Position numbers and translations under genes: made by a program | Notes under the pieces: generated by a model | The model's database searches: none | The model's input: only the letters and a program-made list of their open reading frames with translations | Told to the model about the DNA's origin: nothing | Shown here: one piece after another, positions 32,812 to 44,639 of the stretch | How positions within the stretch are numbered: position 1 is the stretch's first letter | Layout of the letters: every line of letters starts with the position of its first letter | Assembly: GCA_963682025.1 (NCBI GenBank) | Contig: OY821517.1 | Span: forward strand, 100,388,107-100,452,106 | DNA from: Cordilura impudica | Lineage: Eukaryota; Arthropoda; Insecta; Diptera; Scathophagidae | Direction of reading: 5' to 3' | DNA length: 64,000 bases

Positions 32812-34026
32812 ATGAGGCCAAAACATTGCGTTTTGGCAGAAAGCAGCGGAACTCACACAGTATGCGTTTGCATTTACCATGAAAATGTTAAACTGATGTT
32901 GAAGGAAATCAACTTAAAGTATTTAGCAGATGATTCGGCAGAAGATTTACACGATTACCGCGATTGCCTTAAATTGACTATGTGTCCTAATGCAACAACT
33001 TCTTGCCACTTAGGTGAATGTACCAATTGCCCGAAAACCACATTCATCAAAGAAAATTTAATCAAATCTTTAGATCGAGAATATATAGAGGAGGTCAAAT
33101 TTGATTCTTGGATTCAGACTGACAGATGCACATTGAAAACAATCATTTTAAATGTGGATGATTTTGTGGAAGAAATGTGTACAGGATTGCTAAACTTGAG
33201 AAACCATGACTTTTTAGTCAAAGACCAATGGTCATTTTTCAAGTATTTGAAGATACATTTGAAGTCTGGTGAATTCGTTCTTTCATATGATTTCGCAGAA
33301 AACTATAAATATGTTCTTCAGGATGCCATACAAGCATTCCACTTTAATAACGACCAAGCAACTTTATTCACAGTAGTTATTTACTACATGAAAGATGAAA
33401 AAGTGGAACACAAAAGTGTGGCAATCATGTCCGATGATTTAAAACATGATACCGTTGCAGTTTATCAGTATCAGAAGAGAATACTAAAATTTCTAAAATC
33501 TAAATTTACTGTAAAGAAGGTATACTACGTTTCGGACGGAGCTCGTCAACATTTTAAAAACAAAGGTAGCTTGGCAAATCTTATGGCCCATGAAAAAGAT
33601 TTTGGAATGTCAGCTGAGTGGCATTTTCATCCTATTGCTCATGGTAAAGGAGCATGTGATGGTATTGGATCAAACCTTAAAAGAAATGCAGCGAAGTATA
33701 GCCTCCAGTGCTCTCATCAAGAGCGCATCTTAGATGCGACTGCTTTATTCCATTGGGCAAAGAGTTATTGTAAAGAAACTAAAATAGAAGATCATCAGGA
33801 AACATTGAAAACACTGAAGAGCAGATTCGATGCTGCGGTAACAATCGATGGCACCGCTCAATACCAAGCTTTTATACCGCTTGTCGATGGAAGACTCAAG
33901 TTGAAAAAGTTTTCTGCCTCTATTCAATGCGATTTCTTTCCAAAGACAACAAATAAACCAGCAGAGAAATCAACAGCTGAACCTAGTAACGCCAAGAAAG
34001 GATTGACAAAAAAACGCAGTAAATAA
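32812..34026 (+). CDS. Putative transposase of the long-TIR element (404 aa)
   Basis: The only long intact frame in the window. Seen: an N-terminal cysteine-rich part (C6, C18, C20, then C52, C58, C65, C70, C73), which may bind zinc; a core with SYDFAENY (D160), VSDGARQHFKN (D242) and HPIAHGKGACDGIG (H277, D283); and a basic lysine/arginine tail ending KKRSK. The spaced acidic residues in hydrophobic contexts fit an RNase-H-like DDE/D nuclease, but this is inference. I recall similar hypothetical proteins in many animals, often multicopy, and cannot name the superfamily. The frame continues upstream to an ATG at 32725 except for a stop TAA at 32803-32805. The intervening residues (LFATFQSEHEDVKIGFTK) look like genuine protein, so the N-terminus is probably cut by mutation and 32812 may not be the original start. 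Confidence 0.75.
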   Translation: MRPKHCVLAESSGTHTVCVCIYHENVKLMLKEINLKYLADDSAEDLHDYRDCLKLTMCPNATTSCHLGECTNCPKTTFIKENLIKSLDREYIEEVKFDSWIQTDRCTLKTIILNVDDFVEEMCTGLLNLRNHDFLVKDQWSFFKYLKIHLKSGEFVLSYDFAENYKYVLQDAIQAFHFNNDQATLFTVVIYYMKDEKVEHKSVAIMSDDLKHDTVAVYQYQKRILKFLKSKFTVKKVYYVSDGARQHFKNKGSLANLMAHEKDFGMSAEWHFHPIAHGKGACDGIGSNLKRNAAKYSLQCSHQERILDATALFHWAKSYCKETKIEDHQETLKTLKSRFDAAVTIDGTAQYQAFIPLVDGRLKLKKFSASIQCDFFPKTTNKPAEKSTAEPSNAKKGLTKKRSK

Positions 34027-34332
34027 AAGCTACAAAAAAGCTGGATGAAAGACTGGGTATTTAAAAATTTACAAGACTTAAATACTTCATCAGCTACAAT
34101 AAATTAAGTATAAAAATAGTTATGATATAATTGGATCTAATGGAATTAAGATTAAATTTTAATAAATTATTTATCTTTTTATTTTTAATATTATTGTACA
34201 TTAATTTAATTATTATTAAAAATAAATAAAAAATAATAATTTTTCAACATTTCTGTAGAAAAAAAGCGATTTTTTTCCTGAGGTTAACATATTCTGGGTA
34301 TTACAGTATCGAGGGTATAAAATTTTAGTTAG

Positions 34333-34918
34333 GTATGTTATATACCTTCGGAAAGGTTAATTTGTCTAGTTTCTCAGTATCAGTTTTATTTGTAAGGTTT
34401 TACACACAAATAGGAAAAAATTCAAAATAGTGCATTTGTGAAAAATTTAAAAACCGTTGTCTTGAGTTACAAAACATTTATTTTGATAGATATCCCACTC
34501 CCATCCCACTAAGCGATCAAAAAGCTCTTAAAGGAAAAATCCTAAGCTTTCTTATGAAAAAAAAAATGCCCTTTTTTGAAAAAAAGGCAAAAAATGCTTT
34601 AATTTAGCAAAAAAAAAAAGTCTAAAATTTTTTTTTTTTTTAAAGTATTTTTTTCCGAAATATTGAAGAAATAGCTATCTAAACTATTTTGGAGAAAATT
34701 TTCTAAGAACAATAGGTAATAAGTTACATGGATGAGAAAAAACACCTGTTTGGCCAAAATGTCAAATTTTGATCCCCTCTAACTCAGAGAGATCTGGACC
34801 GATCTTGTTGAAAAATTGTGTCTAAACTACTTTCCAATAGGACTAACCTTGGTGCAAATTTCGTCCCGATCGGAAGACATCGGTTTCAAAAGTTGGTGCA
34901 CTTGACATGAAATCCCCC
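34333..34918. repeat. Right long terminal inverted repeat
   Basis: Inverted partner of 32120-32707. Between the coding region and this arm (34027-34332) is AT-rich sequence with several AATAAA-type words that could serve as polyadenylation signals for the transposase transcript. Confidence 0.85.
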
Positions 34919-36534
34919 ATATATATTTGTAACGTGAACGCAGACATTATTTTTTCTTCTTTTATTTTATTTTACTTTATTTTATTTTAATTAAAAGAAA
35001 TCAATTACAATAATAGTCGATAAAAAGAAACTTTCAATAGTTTACCATGAATAGTTTCTTAAATCAAACATACATATGTACATATATTTATGACACATTC
35101 ATGATAGTACGAGTATTTAGTTAAGTTCACACCTTTAAAAACATACCAGCATTTCCACCTGAACCTAAACTTGATAAATTGATGTTGTTTTTGTAATAGT
35201 TTTTTTACTACATAAATATATTACGTTCGAATGCACGCATGCGAAAATACTTTTATTTATGATTATTATCATCTCTCCATTTCTACTTTTATTTGATATC
35301 GACAGCTTCATGCCGCTGTACTGTGTGCCGATTTATATGTAAACTGCTAAAACATTTGTTGACTTTGATCTCATCGCATTGATGATGCTGTTTACAACAA
35401 TGGAACGCGAGCGAGGTCTAAAAGCGGCACCACTCATGCTTTATCATCGTTGATTGTCATAATTAAAATGGTAACAAACCGCAAAACTCAATCCAACTAA
35501 ACCTTAGAAACAAAACTAAATTTTAACTCACAAGTTTATTTATGTAATAAAACAAATTTTGTTGGGTTTTTGCAGGTTGTTTTTGTTTTTTTTTTTTTTT
35601 CATTATTATTATTTATTTCTTTACACGGGCATTATGAATCTCAAAACAAAATCGAATGTACTGCTGTTGTATGTAAATAGTATGTTGGTTTCTTCAATAG
35701 GGTGTTTATTATTTTTATGGGGTGTTTTATATAAATACGAGAAACTTCTCTTGTTAAATTGAAAAAGTTAAGACATGCCAGTATGGACCAGTATGGTTAG
35801 TGTCAGACATGCTGTGTAGATGAAATTATTAATGGACATAGATAGAAAGTAAGCATAATCGTTGGTGTGATGTATTTGTTTATAAATATTGATTCTGATA
35901 TTCAGAACCTAAATCTTAGTTTCCTTTTTAAAATTGGTTAATATAATTCCATATGAAATTGCCGAACAAAAAGCAGCAACAAAATCTAAATTTTTAGAGT
36001 CCCACCAAGTCTTTATCATGAAACATCTATTATACCATGGTATACCTTAGGAATTGGATCGAAAAAATCTTACCAGACCAAAATATTCTACTATATTCTT
36101 GCTTCTTATAAAAACTCTATGCGAAGTAGGATGTTCGTCTGTCCCTGTGTTCGTCCGTCTGTCTGTTGATATCACGCTCATTCACAAAATAACCCATTTA
36201 CCTATATAAACTTAAGATCATATTTATTTATTGTTGTTTTATTATTGTTGTATTATTTTTAGCCAAGAAATTAAAGGTCTGCCAATGTTATTAGAAAGTA
36301 TCAGGAGCATTTTACCATTGATACGAAAGAGTGAAAGAGTGATGTTTGTAAGGCCAAGAATATAGGAAGCGTATTGTACACAGCTTCCAACAGAACCGAT
36401 AAAAACAGCCCTGTACTCGGAAGTTTTGAAAACACACAAAGGACAAAAAGTTCAAGCAGGAATGCTGTGAAAAATACAGAAATATAAACAGAGGACGGCA
36501 ATTGAAATTATGTTTCATAAAATATACTCCTCAG
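34919..36534. other. AT-rich stretch without recognised gene
   Basis: No supported coding region. A short piece near 36130-36172 has TCTGTCCCTGTGTTCGTCCGTCTGTCTG, related to the CCGT runs of families R and S, and may be the remains of a third member of that repeat group. Confidence 0.55.
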
Positions 36535-36736
36535 CACTGTGGCTGAAATTTTGATTTCATTGGCCAGAAGTCTAATTTTTTTTGTCACCGATTTTTAAAA
36601 TTTTAACGCCTTTTTGTAGTTAATACATCCCGATTAATGTAGTCAAAAAATTAGGTTAAACTATTTCTAATTGTGGGCGTGGCATGCTGTCAAACTCAAC
36701 TGTTTTTTTGATTTCAGAAAAAGGTGATTTTTTTTT

Positions 36737-37128
36737 AAATGGTGCGTGGTAAAGAAGAAGAAAGCATATATTTCAAAAATTCATAACTGCACTGTATTCT
36801 TAATCGGACCGGTTTCTGGCATTTCAGTCTTCATCAGCGATTTATTGAACATTGTGATAATTGTTATGTATTAATTGAATAGATTGTTTCTATATGAAAA
36901 TTTTTTCTACTTAGGGCGGCCGTGAGGTTTTGAACCATGAACCTTCACATACACTCGTACTTGCACTTTTTGGTCAGCGCTTTAACACACTCACCTAAAG
37001 TCAGGCCTACGAGCAGTGTGGTTAGATTCAGTTTTCGTAACATACAGCTTTACTTTGTATTAATTTCAGAAGATACAACTCTGTCCAAACAAACAATCGT
37101 TATTTTTGAATTTTGAATATTTTTTTTG
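36737..37128 (-). mobile_element. SINE-like insertion in Transib copy 2
   Basis: Absent from Transib copy 1 at the same place and repeated at 52630-53028. On the minus strand it holds GGTTCAAAACC (36936-36926), a good RNA polymerase III B-box, and upstream TGAGTGTGTTAAAGCGCTGA (near 36993-36974), resembling a tRNA D-arm/A-box. This suggests a tRNA-derived SINE. The spacing fits, but the rest of a tRNA cloverleaf is not clear. Confidence 0.5.
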
Positions 37129-37827
37129 TTCCTTATCAAAAATAAATGGTTACTACTCGCAAGCTGTCATTGATAATGACCTGCGGTCTTTTTTACAATG
37201 TTGGCAGGATTATAGTCTTTAGTAGTTGTAAGTGGTGACAGTTCTACCGTTTAATATTAGGGGCGTTATGAAATATTTATTAAACTACTATATTTTTCTA
37301 AAATTTAAACTTTAGTGAAATAGAACTTCTAGGGAACAAAAGAGAACAAGAAACGTATACCACACAGAGAGAGATGAAAGTGTCCTCTTTAACCCTATAT
37401 GTACTTTTGCACCCGTGACGACCCGTGGGTAGAACACTTTTTTCATTTTAATGAACTTATTCTAAAAAAAAATTCAAATTACGATAATTTAAACAGCCCT
37501 ATAAGTACTCGTATACAATGGTGTATTAAATTTGTGCTTTAGGTATTTTATAGATTATAATAGTCATTATTTGTTCTATTAGCATAATATATTTGTAAGT
37601 AAGAATGTCAATACACAGAGGATGTAATTCATTAGTAACCTGGGGTTTTTTTTTTTATTATCATACCTTTTTATACCTTTTTATTTTACCTAACAATGCA
37701 CTAATGCAAGTAGTAAAGAAACAACACACAGCTAATTCATTTGTATATTCGGTTTTTTATATATTATTTTAGGTAGTAATGCACTAATGCCATTTTCTTG
37801 CCTTTTTATTTTACCTAGAAACATAGT

Positions 37828-39678
37828 ATGATGGCTTATGAGAAGGCTTATGAGAAAGCGACATTTGAATACAAACTCAAAAATATGGAGAGCTTCAGTT
37901 ATAAAGAACTGGCCGAAGAGTATTTAAAAAACAAAAACCAGGAAGATGTTCATAGTTACGTTAAAATAAAGTTAAACTTAAATTCGTGTAGCACCGAAAT
38001 ACAAGAGCAATTATCGAATTTCGTCAAAGCACTAAAAAAACGCTTCAAGGAAGTTAGCTACAGTAAACAAAATTTGTATATAAAAAGTGGAAACTGGTTA
38101 GAAGGCCAACTTACTGTCGTTGCAGAAACAACTAACCAAGATAAGGCTGGAAGACCACGCAAGTCATTGGACAACTGCAGCGATAGATCTAAGTGGCGGA
38201 ATCTTTCCTACCTCAATTACGATCAAAGCTAGTCCAGTGAGAACAAAACGGATTCTTAAAAGTATACCAACTCCGAGCGATGCAAAACATTTCACAAATG
38301 AGGAGGCATTAGCATTATTTCTGGATTTTAAATTAACAAAACAGCAATATATTCAGCTCAGATTGCATGCGATTGAAAAAGGCTCAAATATATATCCAGC
38401 ATATCATCACATAACCGCTGCTAAAATGTACTGTTTGCCATCAAAGGACACTATTACAATCACACCAATTTCGGCAGAGGTACAACTACAATCTCTACTT
38501 CATCACACAACCGAACGCTTCAATCAATAAAAGGAAATGAGTTAAGAAATATGGAAACACAAAGTTAATTCTTTTTTGTAAATGGGGATGTGATGGTTCT
38601 TAGGGACAGAAACAATACAAACAAGTAGTATGTGAAAATATTTCGTACTCAGATAAGTTCGTGGTATCATATGTACCATTGCGATTGAAAAAGATTTGGG
38701 ATTCTACGAAATACTGCAGGCCAATCAATTTGAATTCAAAAAAGAAACTCATGATGCTCATGAATTGCAACACTACAGCCATTACAATTACAGTTAGATG
38801 GGCAGCAAATTGAAGTAAGCTACCAATTAATGCTGACAATGATAGATGGAAAAGTAGGGCAGGCTTTGACTAACATGAAGGCTGCATCCAGCTGCATTAC
38901 ATGCCAAACAACATCAAGCCAATAAAACCAAGTCCCCACAAAAGCATTAGATATTACCGATGCATATGAATTTGGATTATCACCACTACATGCAAGAATA
39001 CGACTTATGGAACACATACTAAAAATCAGTTATGATTTGGATTTCGGGTCTTCAGGATCAATAAGAAACAATGAAACCAACAGAGAGTTAAGAAGTTCAA
39101 AAAAGAAACATGTTCAAGATGAATATCGCAAATTCGGATTGATTATAGATCAGCCAAAACAAGGGTCAGGCAATACAAATGATGGCAATACCGCAAGAAG
39201 ATTCTTTTCAGATCCAGAAACAGCATCTGAAATAACAGGAGTGGATTTAAACCTTATTTTCAGATTTAAAATAATCCTAGAAGTACTTGCTTGCAATGAA
39301 GAAATTGACTCTAGAAAATTTGGAGATTATACTAAGGAAACTGCAAAAATATATACAACCAACTATCCATGGAGAAATATGTCTGCAACAGTTCACAAAA
39401 TCCTTTATCATGGAGAAGATGTCATTAAGTATCATTTGGTGCCACTTGCAAATCTATCAGAGGAGGCTCAGGAAAAAAGGAATATGGATTACAGATTTTA
39501 TAGAGAGCACAATACTAGAAAAATTTTACGAAATTCCACAAATGAAGATCTATTTAATATATAATTGGCAACGTCAGATCCGTTCATCTCCAGTATTCGA
39601 AATCAATGGAAAGTGGAGGAACATCGGGATTTAGATGAAGAAGTCAAAAAACTATTAAAGGATAGAAATAACACATAA
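37828..39678 (+). pseudogene. Transib transposase pseudogene, copy 2
   Basis: It retains the N-terminus lost in copy 1: frame 37828-38232 (MAYEKAYEKATFEY ... AGRPRKSLDNCSDRSK), after which the frame shifts to 38120-38530 (TNEEALALFLDFKLTKQQYIQ). The first-aspartate motif region (near 38583-38600) is out of frame. Deletions of about 60 and 25 bp remove parts retained in copy 1. The stop TAA at 38923-38925 matches the stop in copy 1. Frame 39007-39564 carries GSGNTNDGNTARRFF, PWRNMSATVHKIL and LSEEAQEKRN with the catalytic glutamate. After a further in-frame TAA (39562-39564) the frame continues ATSDPFISSIRNQW to about 39678. Inactive. Confidence 0.82.
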
Positions 39679-40329
39679 CAAAATATGGAAAATTTGCTAT
39701 CAATATTTGAGTCAAATGAATAATAATTATAATTGCCTTTCATTGTTATTTAAGTACGAACAACATGGTCACAAATGCAAATTTTATTTTTAAAATGTTT
39801 TTTAAAATTATCAAATTTGGCAGCAAAAAAGAATAAATTTTTCTGTAGTCATAGCAAGATTTTTAGATAATATTATTAACGTTTTTTTTTTTTTAAGTGT
39901 AAATATTCTTTGAGTGTAAACAAATTTGCAAATTTGACAACAAAAAATTTTTAATTTTTCACTAATAATAGGAAAATCTCCAGTTGATTTTACTATTTTT
40001 TTTTTTTTTGAGTGTAAAAATTTTACAAAAAATGTTTATAATTATTATTAAAATCCAAATATTAAATTTTTTAATAAAAAAAATAATAAACACATATTTT
40101 GCCCTAAAAGTTAAAAAAATCAAAAGTTCAACTTTGACCTAGAATTCCTTAAAAAGTCCTCAATCAATTTTAATGTAATTAAAACTGAGTCAAGCTGAAG
40201 TCAATATCTGTCCATTAAAAAAAATTACTTAAATATTTTGATCAGTTCAAAAGTTACAGAATTTTGGCCAATGAAAAACGATTTTCAGCCACTGTACGAC
40301 GTAAAGTATTTTTGGCGGATTCCGGGTCA

Positions 40330-40715
40330 AAATTTTGATGTTGCTAAGAAGTTCCAGTTGCGATAATAGAAGCAAGTCACTTGTTACAACAGACTATATA
40401 AATTCCAAAATTTATATTTGTAGTGTTTGCAAAAAGGACTCTTTCCTTTCATAAGCCAGCACAATACGTACACATAGTTTTGGCATGATTTGGCTTCCTG
40501 TCACTACGCGAAGAAAACTCTTGTGCCAAATCATTCAGACAGACAGCTTCTGCCAGTAGAGATATTGAAATGTGAGTTGAAAAGCACAAGAAAGGTGTTT
40601 CAAAATTTGGAAGATTTTAAACGAAGATGGACTACCTGTTTCAAAAAAGTGACAAGAACCACTAGAAAATCCCTAATGCAAGGTTTTCTGGAAAAATCCA
40701 TAAGTTGATTAGTAA
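40330..40715 (+). repeat. Dispersed repeat E, copy 2
   Basis: Matches 23466-23845 in the block CAAGTCACTTGTTACAACAG (40371-40390) and in an encoded peptide (40490-40708: KVFQNLEDFKRRWTT, KSLMQGFLEK). It lies directly beside the right end of Transib copy 2. Confidence 0.5.
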
Positions 40716-41156
40716 TGATTAGAACTGTAACAATTACTTTCTCTCTAATATAATTTAAATAAAATAAAAAATAACAACTCTAGATACAATTGTCTCCTTA
40801 TTATTATATTTTATGTGTGACGGTTTTCCTTGAAAATATTCCCTTTAAAAACATTCGAGTAGGGAGGTATTGGTAAAAGCTTCTAGTTTCAACGAGCTCA
40901 AGAATTTCGAATGTGAATTTGTTATCATGTTCCCCACATTATTCCAAGCCCTCTAAGATAGTCAACAAAAATTCGCTTGAAACTCTGAACTAAGTTGAAA
41001 TATTGTGAATGATTTTGTTCCCTTGAAATCTTACTTTGATAATTATAAATATATAAATCAAGAATTGGTATAATCACTAAAAACATATATTCTTATAACA
41101 TTAACAATTAACATGGTCGCTGCACCAGTCTTTAATCAATCATTTTAAAAGTTATT

Positions 41157-43825
41157 TATACCCTATACCACTATGTGGTTTGGGTATAATGACTTTGTGC
41201 TGCTGTTTGTAACAACCAAAAATATTTGACCTACACCCATCTTTAATTATACCGATCGAATCAGAATCACTATCTGATTCGATTTAACGATGTCCGTCCG
41301 TCCGTCCGTCTGTGTGTCCATGTAAAGCTTGTAATGCAGGTCGCAAATATGAATATTTTTTGACGAAATTTGGTATTTGATCTTTTGTTGGCTATGGGAT
41401 GAACGCTATTGAAATTGGTGAGAATCGGTCCATGTTCAGACCTAGCCCCCATACAAATGACCCTATGAAATCGACTTAAATTACCATAAGATCCATATTA
41501 TCATACAAATCTTAGTCAAATTGGGTTTGTATGTATATATTACATCCATTAATCAGTAGTCCAAAAATGATCCCTATTGGATAACTCTTAGTCATAGGCC
41601 CCATATAGAGCTGCTTCCCGATCTTCACTTAAATCTATCAAAAAACGAAAAATATTGCACTGATTCTTCTCAAATTTTGTTTGTATATATTTTTGCAAAA
41701 TACAAGAGACTTTACCAAACATGGTCAGGATCGGTCCATTTTTGGGCCTAGTCCCCATATAGATATAGCATCCGATATGAAAGTTTTAATATCTGCAGCC
41801 GAAAAAATTAATAAAAATCCCACTTAAATTTGGTTTATGCTTATTTTCTATATCCAGTTAGTTGGGCCTGAGAGATATGGTCTCTAAACGCATGGTATAG
41901 GGTATCGTATTGTCGGTCTAGACCGACTATAATTTTCTTACTTTTTTTTTGTATATATTTTTACAAAATACAAGAGACTTTACCAAACATGGTCAGGATC
42001 GGTCCATTTTTGGGCCTAGTCCCCATATAGATATAGCAACCGATATGAACTTTTTCATATCTGCAGCCAAAAAAATCGCACGCAAATTTGGTTTATGCTT
42101 ATTTTCTATATCCAGTTAGTTGGGCCTGACAGATAGGGTGTCTAAACGTAGGGTATAGTGTATCGTATAGTCGGTCTAAACCGACAATAAATTTTATATG
42201 TGGTTTGGGAATAATGACTTTGTGCTGCTGTTTGTAACAACCAAAAATATTCGTCCTAGACTTTTTAAGTCGAAATAGCCATGTCCGTCCGTCCGTCCGT
42301 CCGTCTGGGTGTCCATGTAAAGCTTGTAATCAAACTACAGGTCGCAAATATGAATATATTTTGATGAAATTTGATATATAAGCTTCCATCGGCTGCGGGA
42401 TGAAAGCTATTGAAATTGGTGAGAATCGGTCCATGTTCAGACCTAGCCCCATACAAATGACCCCTATGAAATCGACATAAATTGCCATTAGTTCCAAATT
42501 ATCATATGTGTTTATTACATCCATTAATCAGTAGTTCAAAATTACTCCCTTTAGGAAAATTCTTAGTCATAGGCCCCATATAGAGTTGCTTCCCAATCTT
42601 CACTTAAATCTATCAAAAAACAAAATGGCCCCTATGAAATCAACATAAATTGCCATAAGATCCAAATTATCATATAAATCTTAGTCAAATTGGGTTTGTA
42701 TGTGTTTATTACATCTATTAATCAGTAGTCCTAAAATGATCCCTATGGGACAACTCTTAGTCATAGACCCCATATAGAGCTGCTTCCCGATCTTCACTTA
42801 AATCTATCAAAAAACAAAAATATTGCACTGATTCTTTTTAAATTTAGTTTGTATTTTTGCAAAACACAAGAGACTTTACCAAACATAGTCAGGATCGGTC
42901 CATTTTTGGGCCTAGTCCCGATATAGATATAGCATCCGATATGAACTTTTTCATATCCGCAGCCAAAAAAATTAATAAAAATCCCACTCAAATTTGGTTT
43001 ATGCTTATTATACCCTATACCACTATACCCTATACCACTATGTGGTTTGGGTATAATGACTTTGTGCTGCTGTTTGTAGCTACCAAAAATATTTGACCTA
43101 GACCCATCTTTTATTATACCGATCGAGTCAGAATCACTATCTGATTCGATTTAGCGATGTCCGTCCGTCCGTCCGTCCGTCTGTGTGTCCATGTAAAGCT
43201 TTTAATCAAACTGCAGGTCGCAAATATGAAGATATTTTGATGAAATCTGGTATATAAGCTCTCATCGGCCATGGGATAAACGCTGTTGAAATTGGTGAGA
43301 ATCGGTGCATGTTCAGACCTAGCCCCCATACAAATGACCCCTATGAAATCGACTTAAATTGCCATTAGATTCAAATTGTCATATAGATCTTAGTCAAATT
43401 GGGTTCATATGCGTTTATTACATCCATTAATGTGTAGTCCAAGAATGATCCCTATGGGACAACTCTTAGTCATAGGCCCCATATAGAGCTGCTTCCCGAT
43501 CTTCACTTAAATCTTTCAAAAAACAAAAATATTGCACTGACTCGTCTCAAATTTTGTTTGTATATATTTTTGCAAAATACAAGAGATCTTACCAAACATG
43601 GTCAGGATCGATTCATTTTTGGGCCTAGTCCCCATATAGATATAGCATCCGATATGAACTTTTTCATATCTGCAGCCAAAAAAATTAATAAAAATCCCAC
43701 TCAAATTTGGTTTATGCTTATTTTCTATATCCAGTTAGTTGGGCCTAAGAGATAGGGCCTCTAAACGCATGGTATAGGGTATCATATAGTCGGTCTCGAC
43801 CGACTATAATTTTCTTACTTGTTTA
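41157..43825 (+). repeat. Cluster of tandem family R copies
   Basis: All are on the plus strand: a full copy (41157-41944), a 3' fragment (41945-42190), a 5' fragment (42190-42605), a middle fragment (42627-43009) and a second full copy (43010-43825). Junctions fall at similar words (ACCCTATACC, CTTACTTG, AAAAACAAAA), which suggests unequal exchange between copies or repeated insertion into R. Each CCGT run has a different length. Confidence 0.88.
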
Positions 43826-44079
43826 TTTTAAATTTAATTCCAAATTTCTCTTTTCAAAGGTAGATCATTAATAATACAGACCCGCAAAAATTTGATAACA
43901 CTGAATCCTTATATGAACTCAGAATTTCGCAATCACGTCATGTGATTTAGGTCAAATTCGTATTCAGCGCCTTAAGGAGATATATACCGGAGTTTATCGT
44001 TTTTTTAGAAATAAATATATATTTATTAAGTAATATCAATTAGGATTTGACCGAGAAGAAATAAGTTATCTGAAATAAT

Positions 44080-44615
44080 TCAAAAAGTGTTTCCAAGGGG
44101 AAGAGTACTATTTTCATATGCCTTCACGGGTTCTACAGGTTGTCTTTTTAGGATTACAGTCAAAGGAACTGTCATACTGCGCTCACGTTTTGATCAGCAT
44201 TCTCTTGACCAACGCTACCGAATTATCCAAATTTACTTTGAAAATCAATCATCGGTTCGCACAACTTATAGACGACTTTTTTTTTTTATGGAGCATATAA
44301 ACGTCCATCTGAGCAAGCCATTCGTCGAATTGGGGATATATTTCATAACATATTCTTTATAAGTGATGCTGCAATACCAACACGTCGATGGAATGTGCGT
44401 ACTGAAGAGAACATGGCCGCTGTAAACGAAAGTGTGGAAGACGATCCCAAAGTATCGCTTCATTGTCGCTTGCAGGAATTGGAGCTCCTTCCGTACACTA
44501 CGTGGAAAATATTGCCCAAAATTGAACGTCCATAATGCGATTCGTCGAGAACAGCCGCGGTGGCCATATGCCCGAAATTATCATCAGATATTAATGACAT
44601 GTATTTATCTTTGGA
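44080..44615 (+). pseudogene. mariner-type deletion derivative
   Basis: N-terminal transposase pieces in order: HSLDQRYRIIQIYFENQSSVRTTYR (near 44200), GAYKRPSEQAIRRIGDIF (near 44290) and TRRWNVRTEENMAAVNESVEDDPK (near 44383), followed directly by the C-terminal motif NSRGGHMPEII (near 44552-44585). The whole catalytic middle is missing. The sequence resembles the mariner/IS630-like group that includes 53754-54989 but is a separate lineage. Confidence 0.7.
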
Positions 44616-44639
44616 ATTTTTTTGATTAAAATTAAATTT

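Larger units (their letters stand above)
32120..34918 (+). mobile_element. Long-TIR DNA transposon of unassigned superfamily
   Basis: Two inverted arms of about 590 bp (32120-32707 and 34333-34918), about 95% alike where I compared them, frame one long coding region. The outer ends read GGGGGNTTTCATGTCAAGTG (N = G at left, A at right). The inner ends carry a small palindrome (GAAGGTATGT and its complement, 32685-32706). Flanks are TATAT-rich on both sides, so a target duplication cannot be fixed. Good arm identity and a nearly open frame make this one of the younger elements in the window. Confidence 0.8.
36535..40296 (+). mobile_element. Transib transposon, copy 2
   Basis: The ends are CACTGTGGCTGAAA (36535-36548) and TTTTCAGCCACTGTA (40282-40296), inverted and matching copy 1. 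It is opposite in orientation to copy 1, about 32.5 kb away. The flanking 5-mers are CTCAG (left) and CGACG (right), so no target duplication is seen, unlike copy 1. It contains a SINE-like insertion (36737-37128) and a leader of about 700 bp before the coding region. Confidence 0.85.

Noticed and set aside
36926..36994. Functional tRNA gene
   Set aside because: B-box and A-box-like words are present, but an acceptor stem and anticodon arm do not form, and the sequence occurs as a dispersed repeat. A SINE head is more likely.
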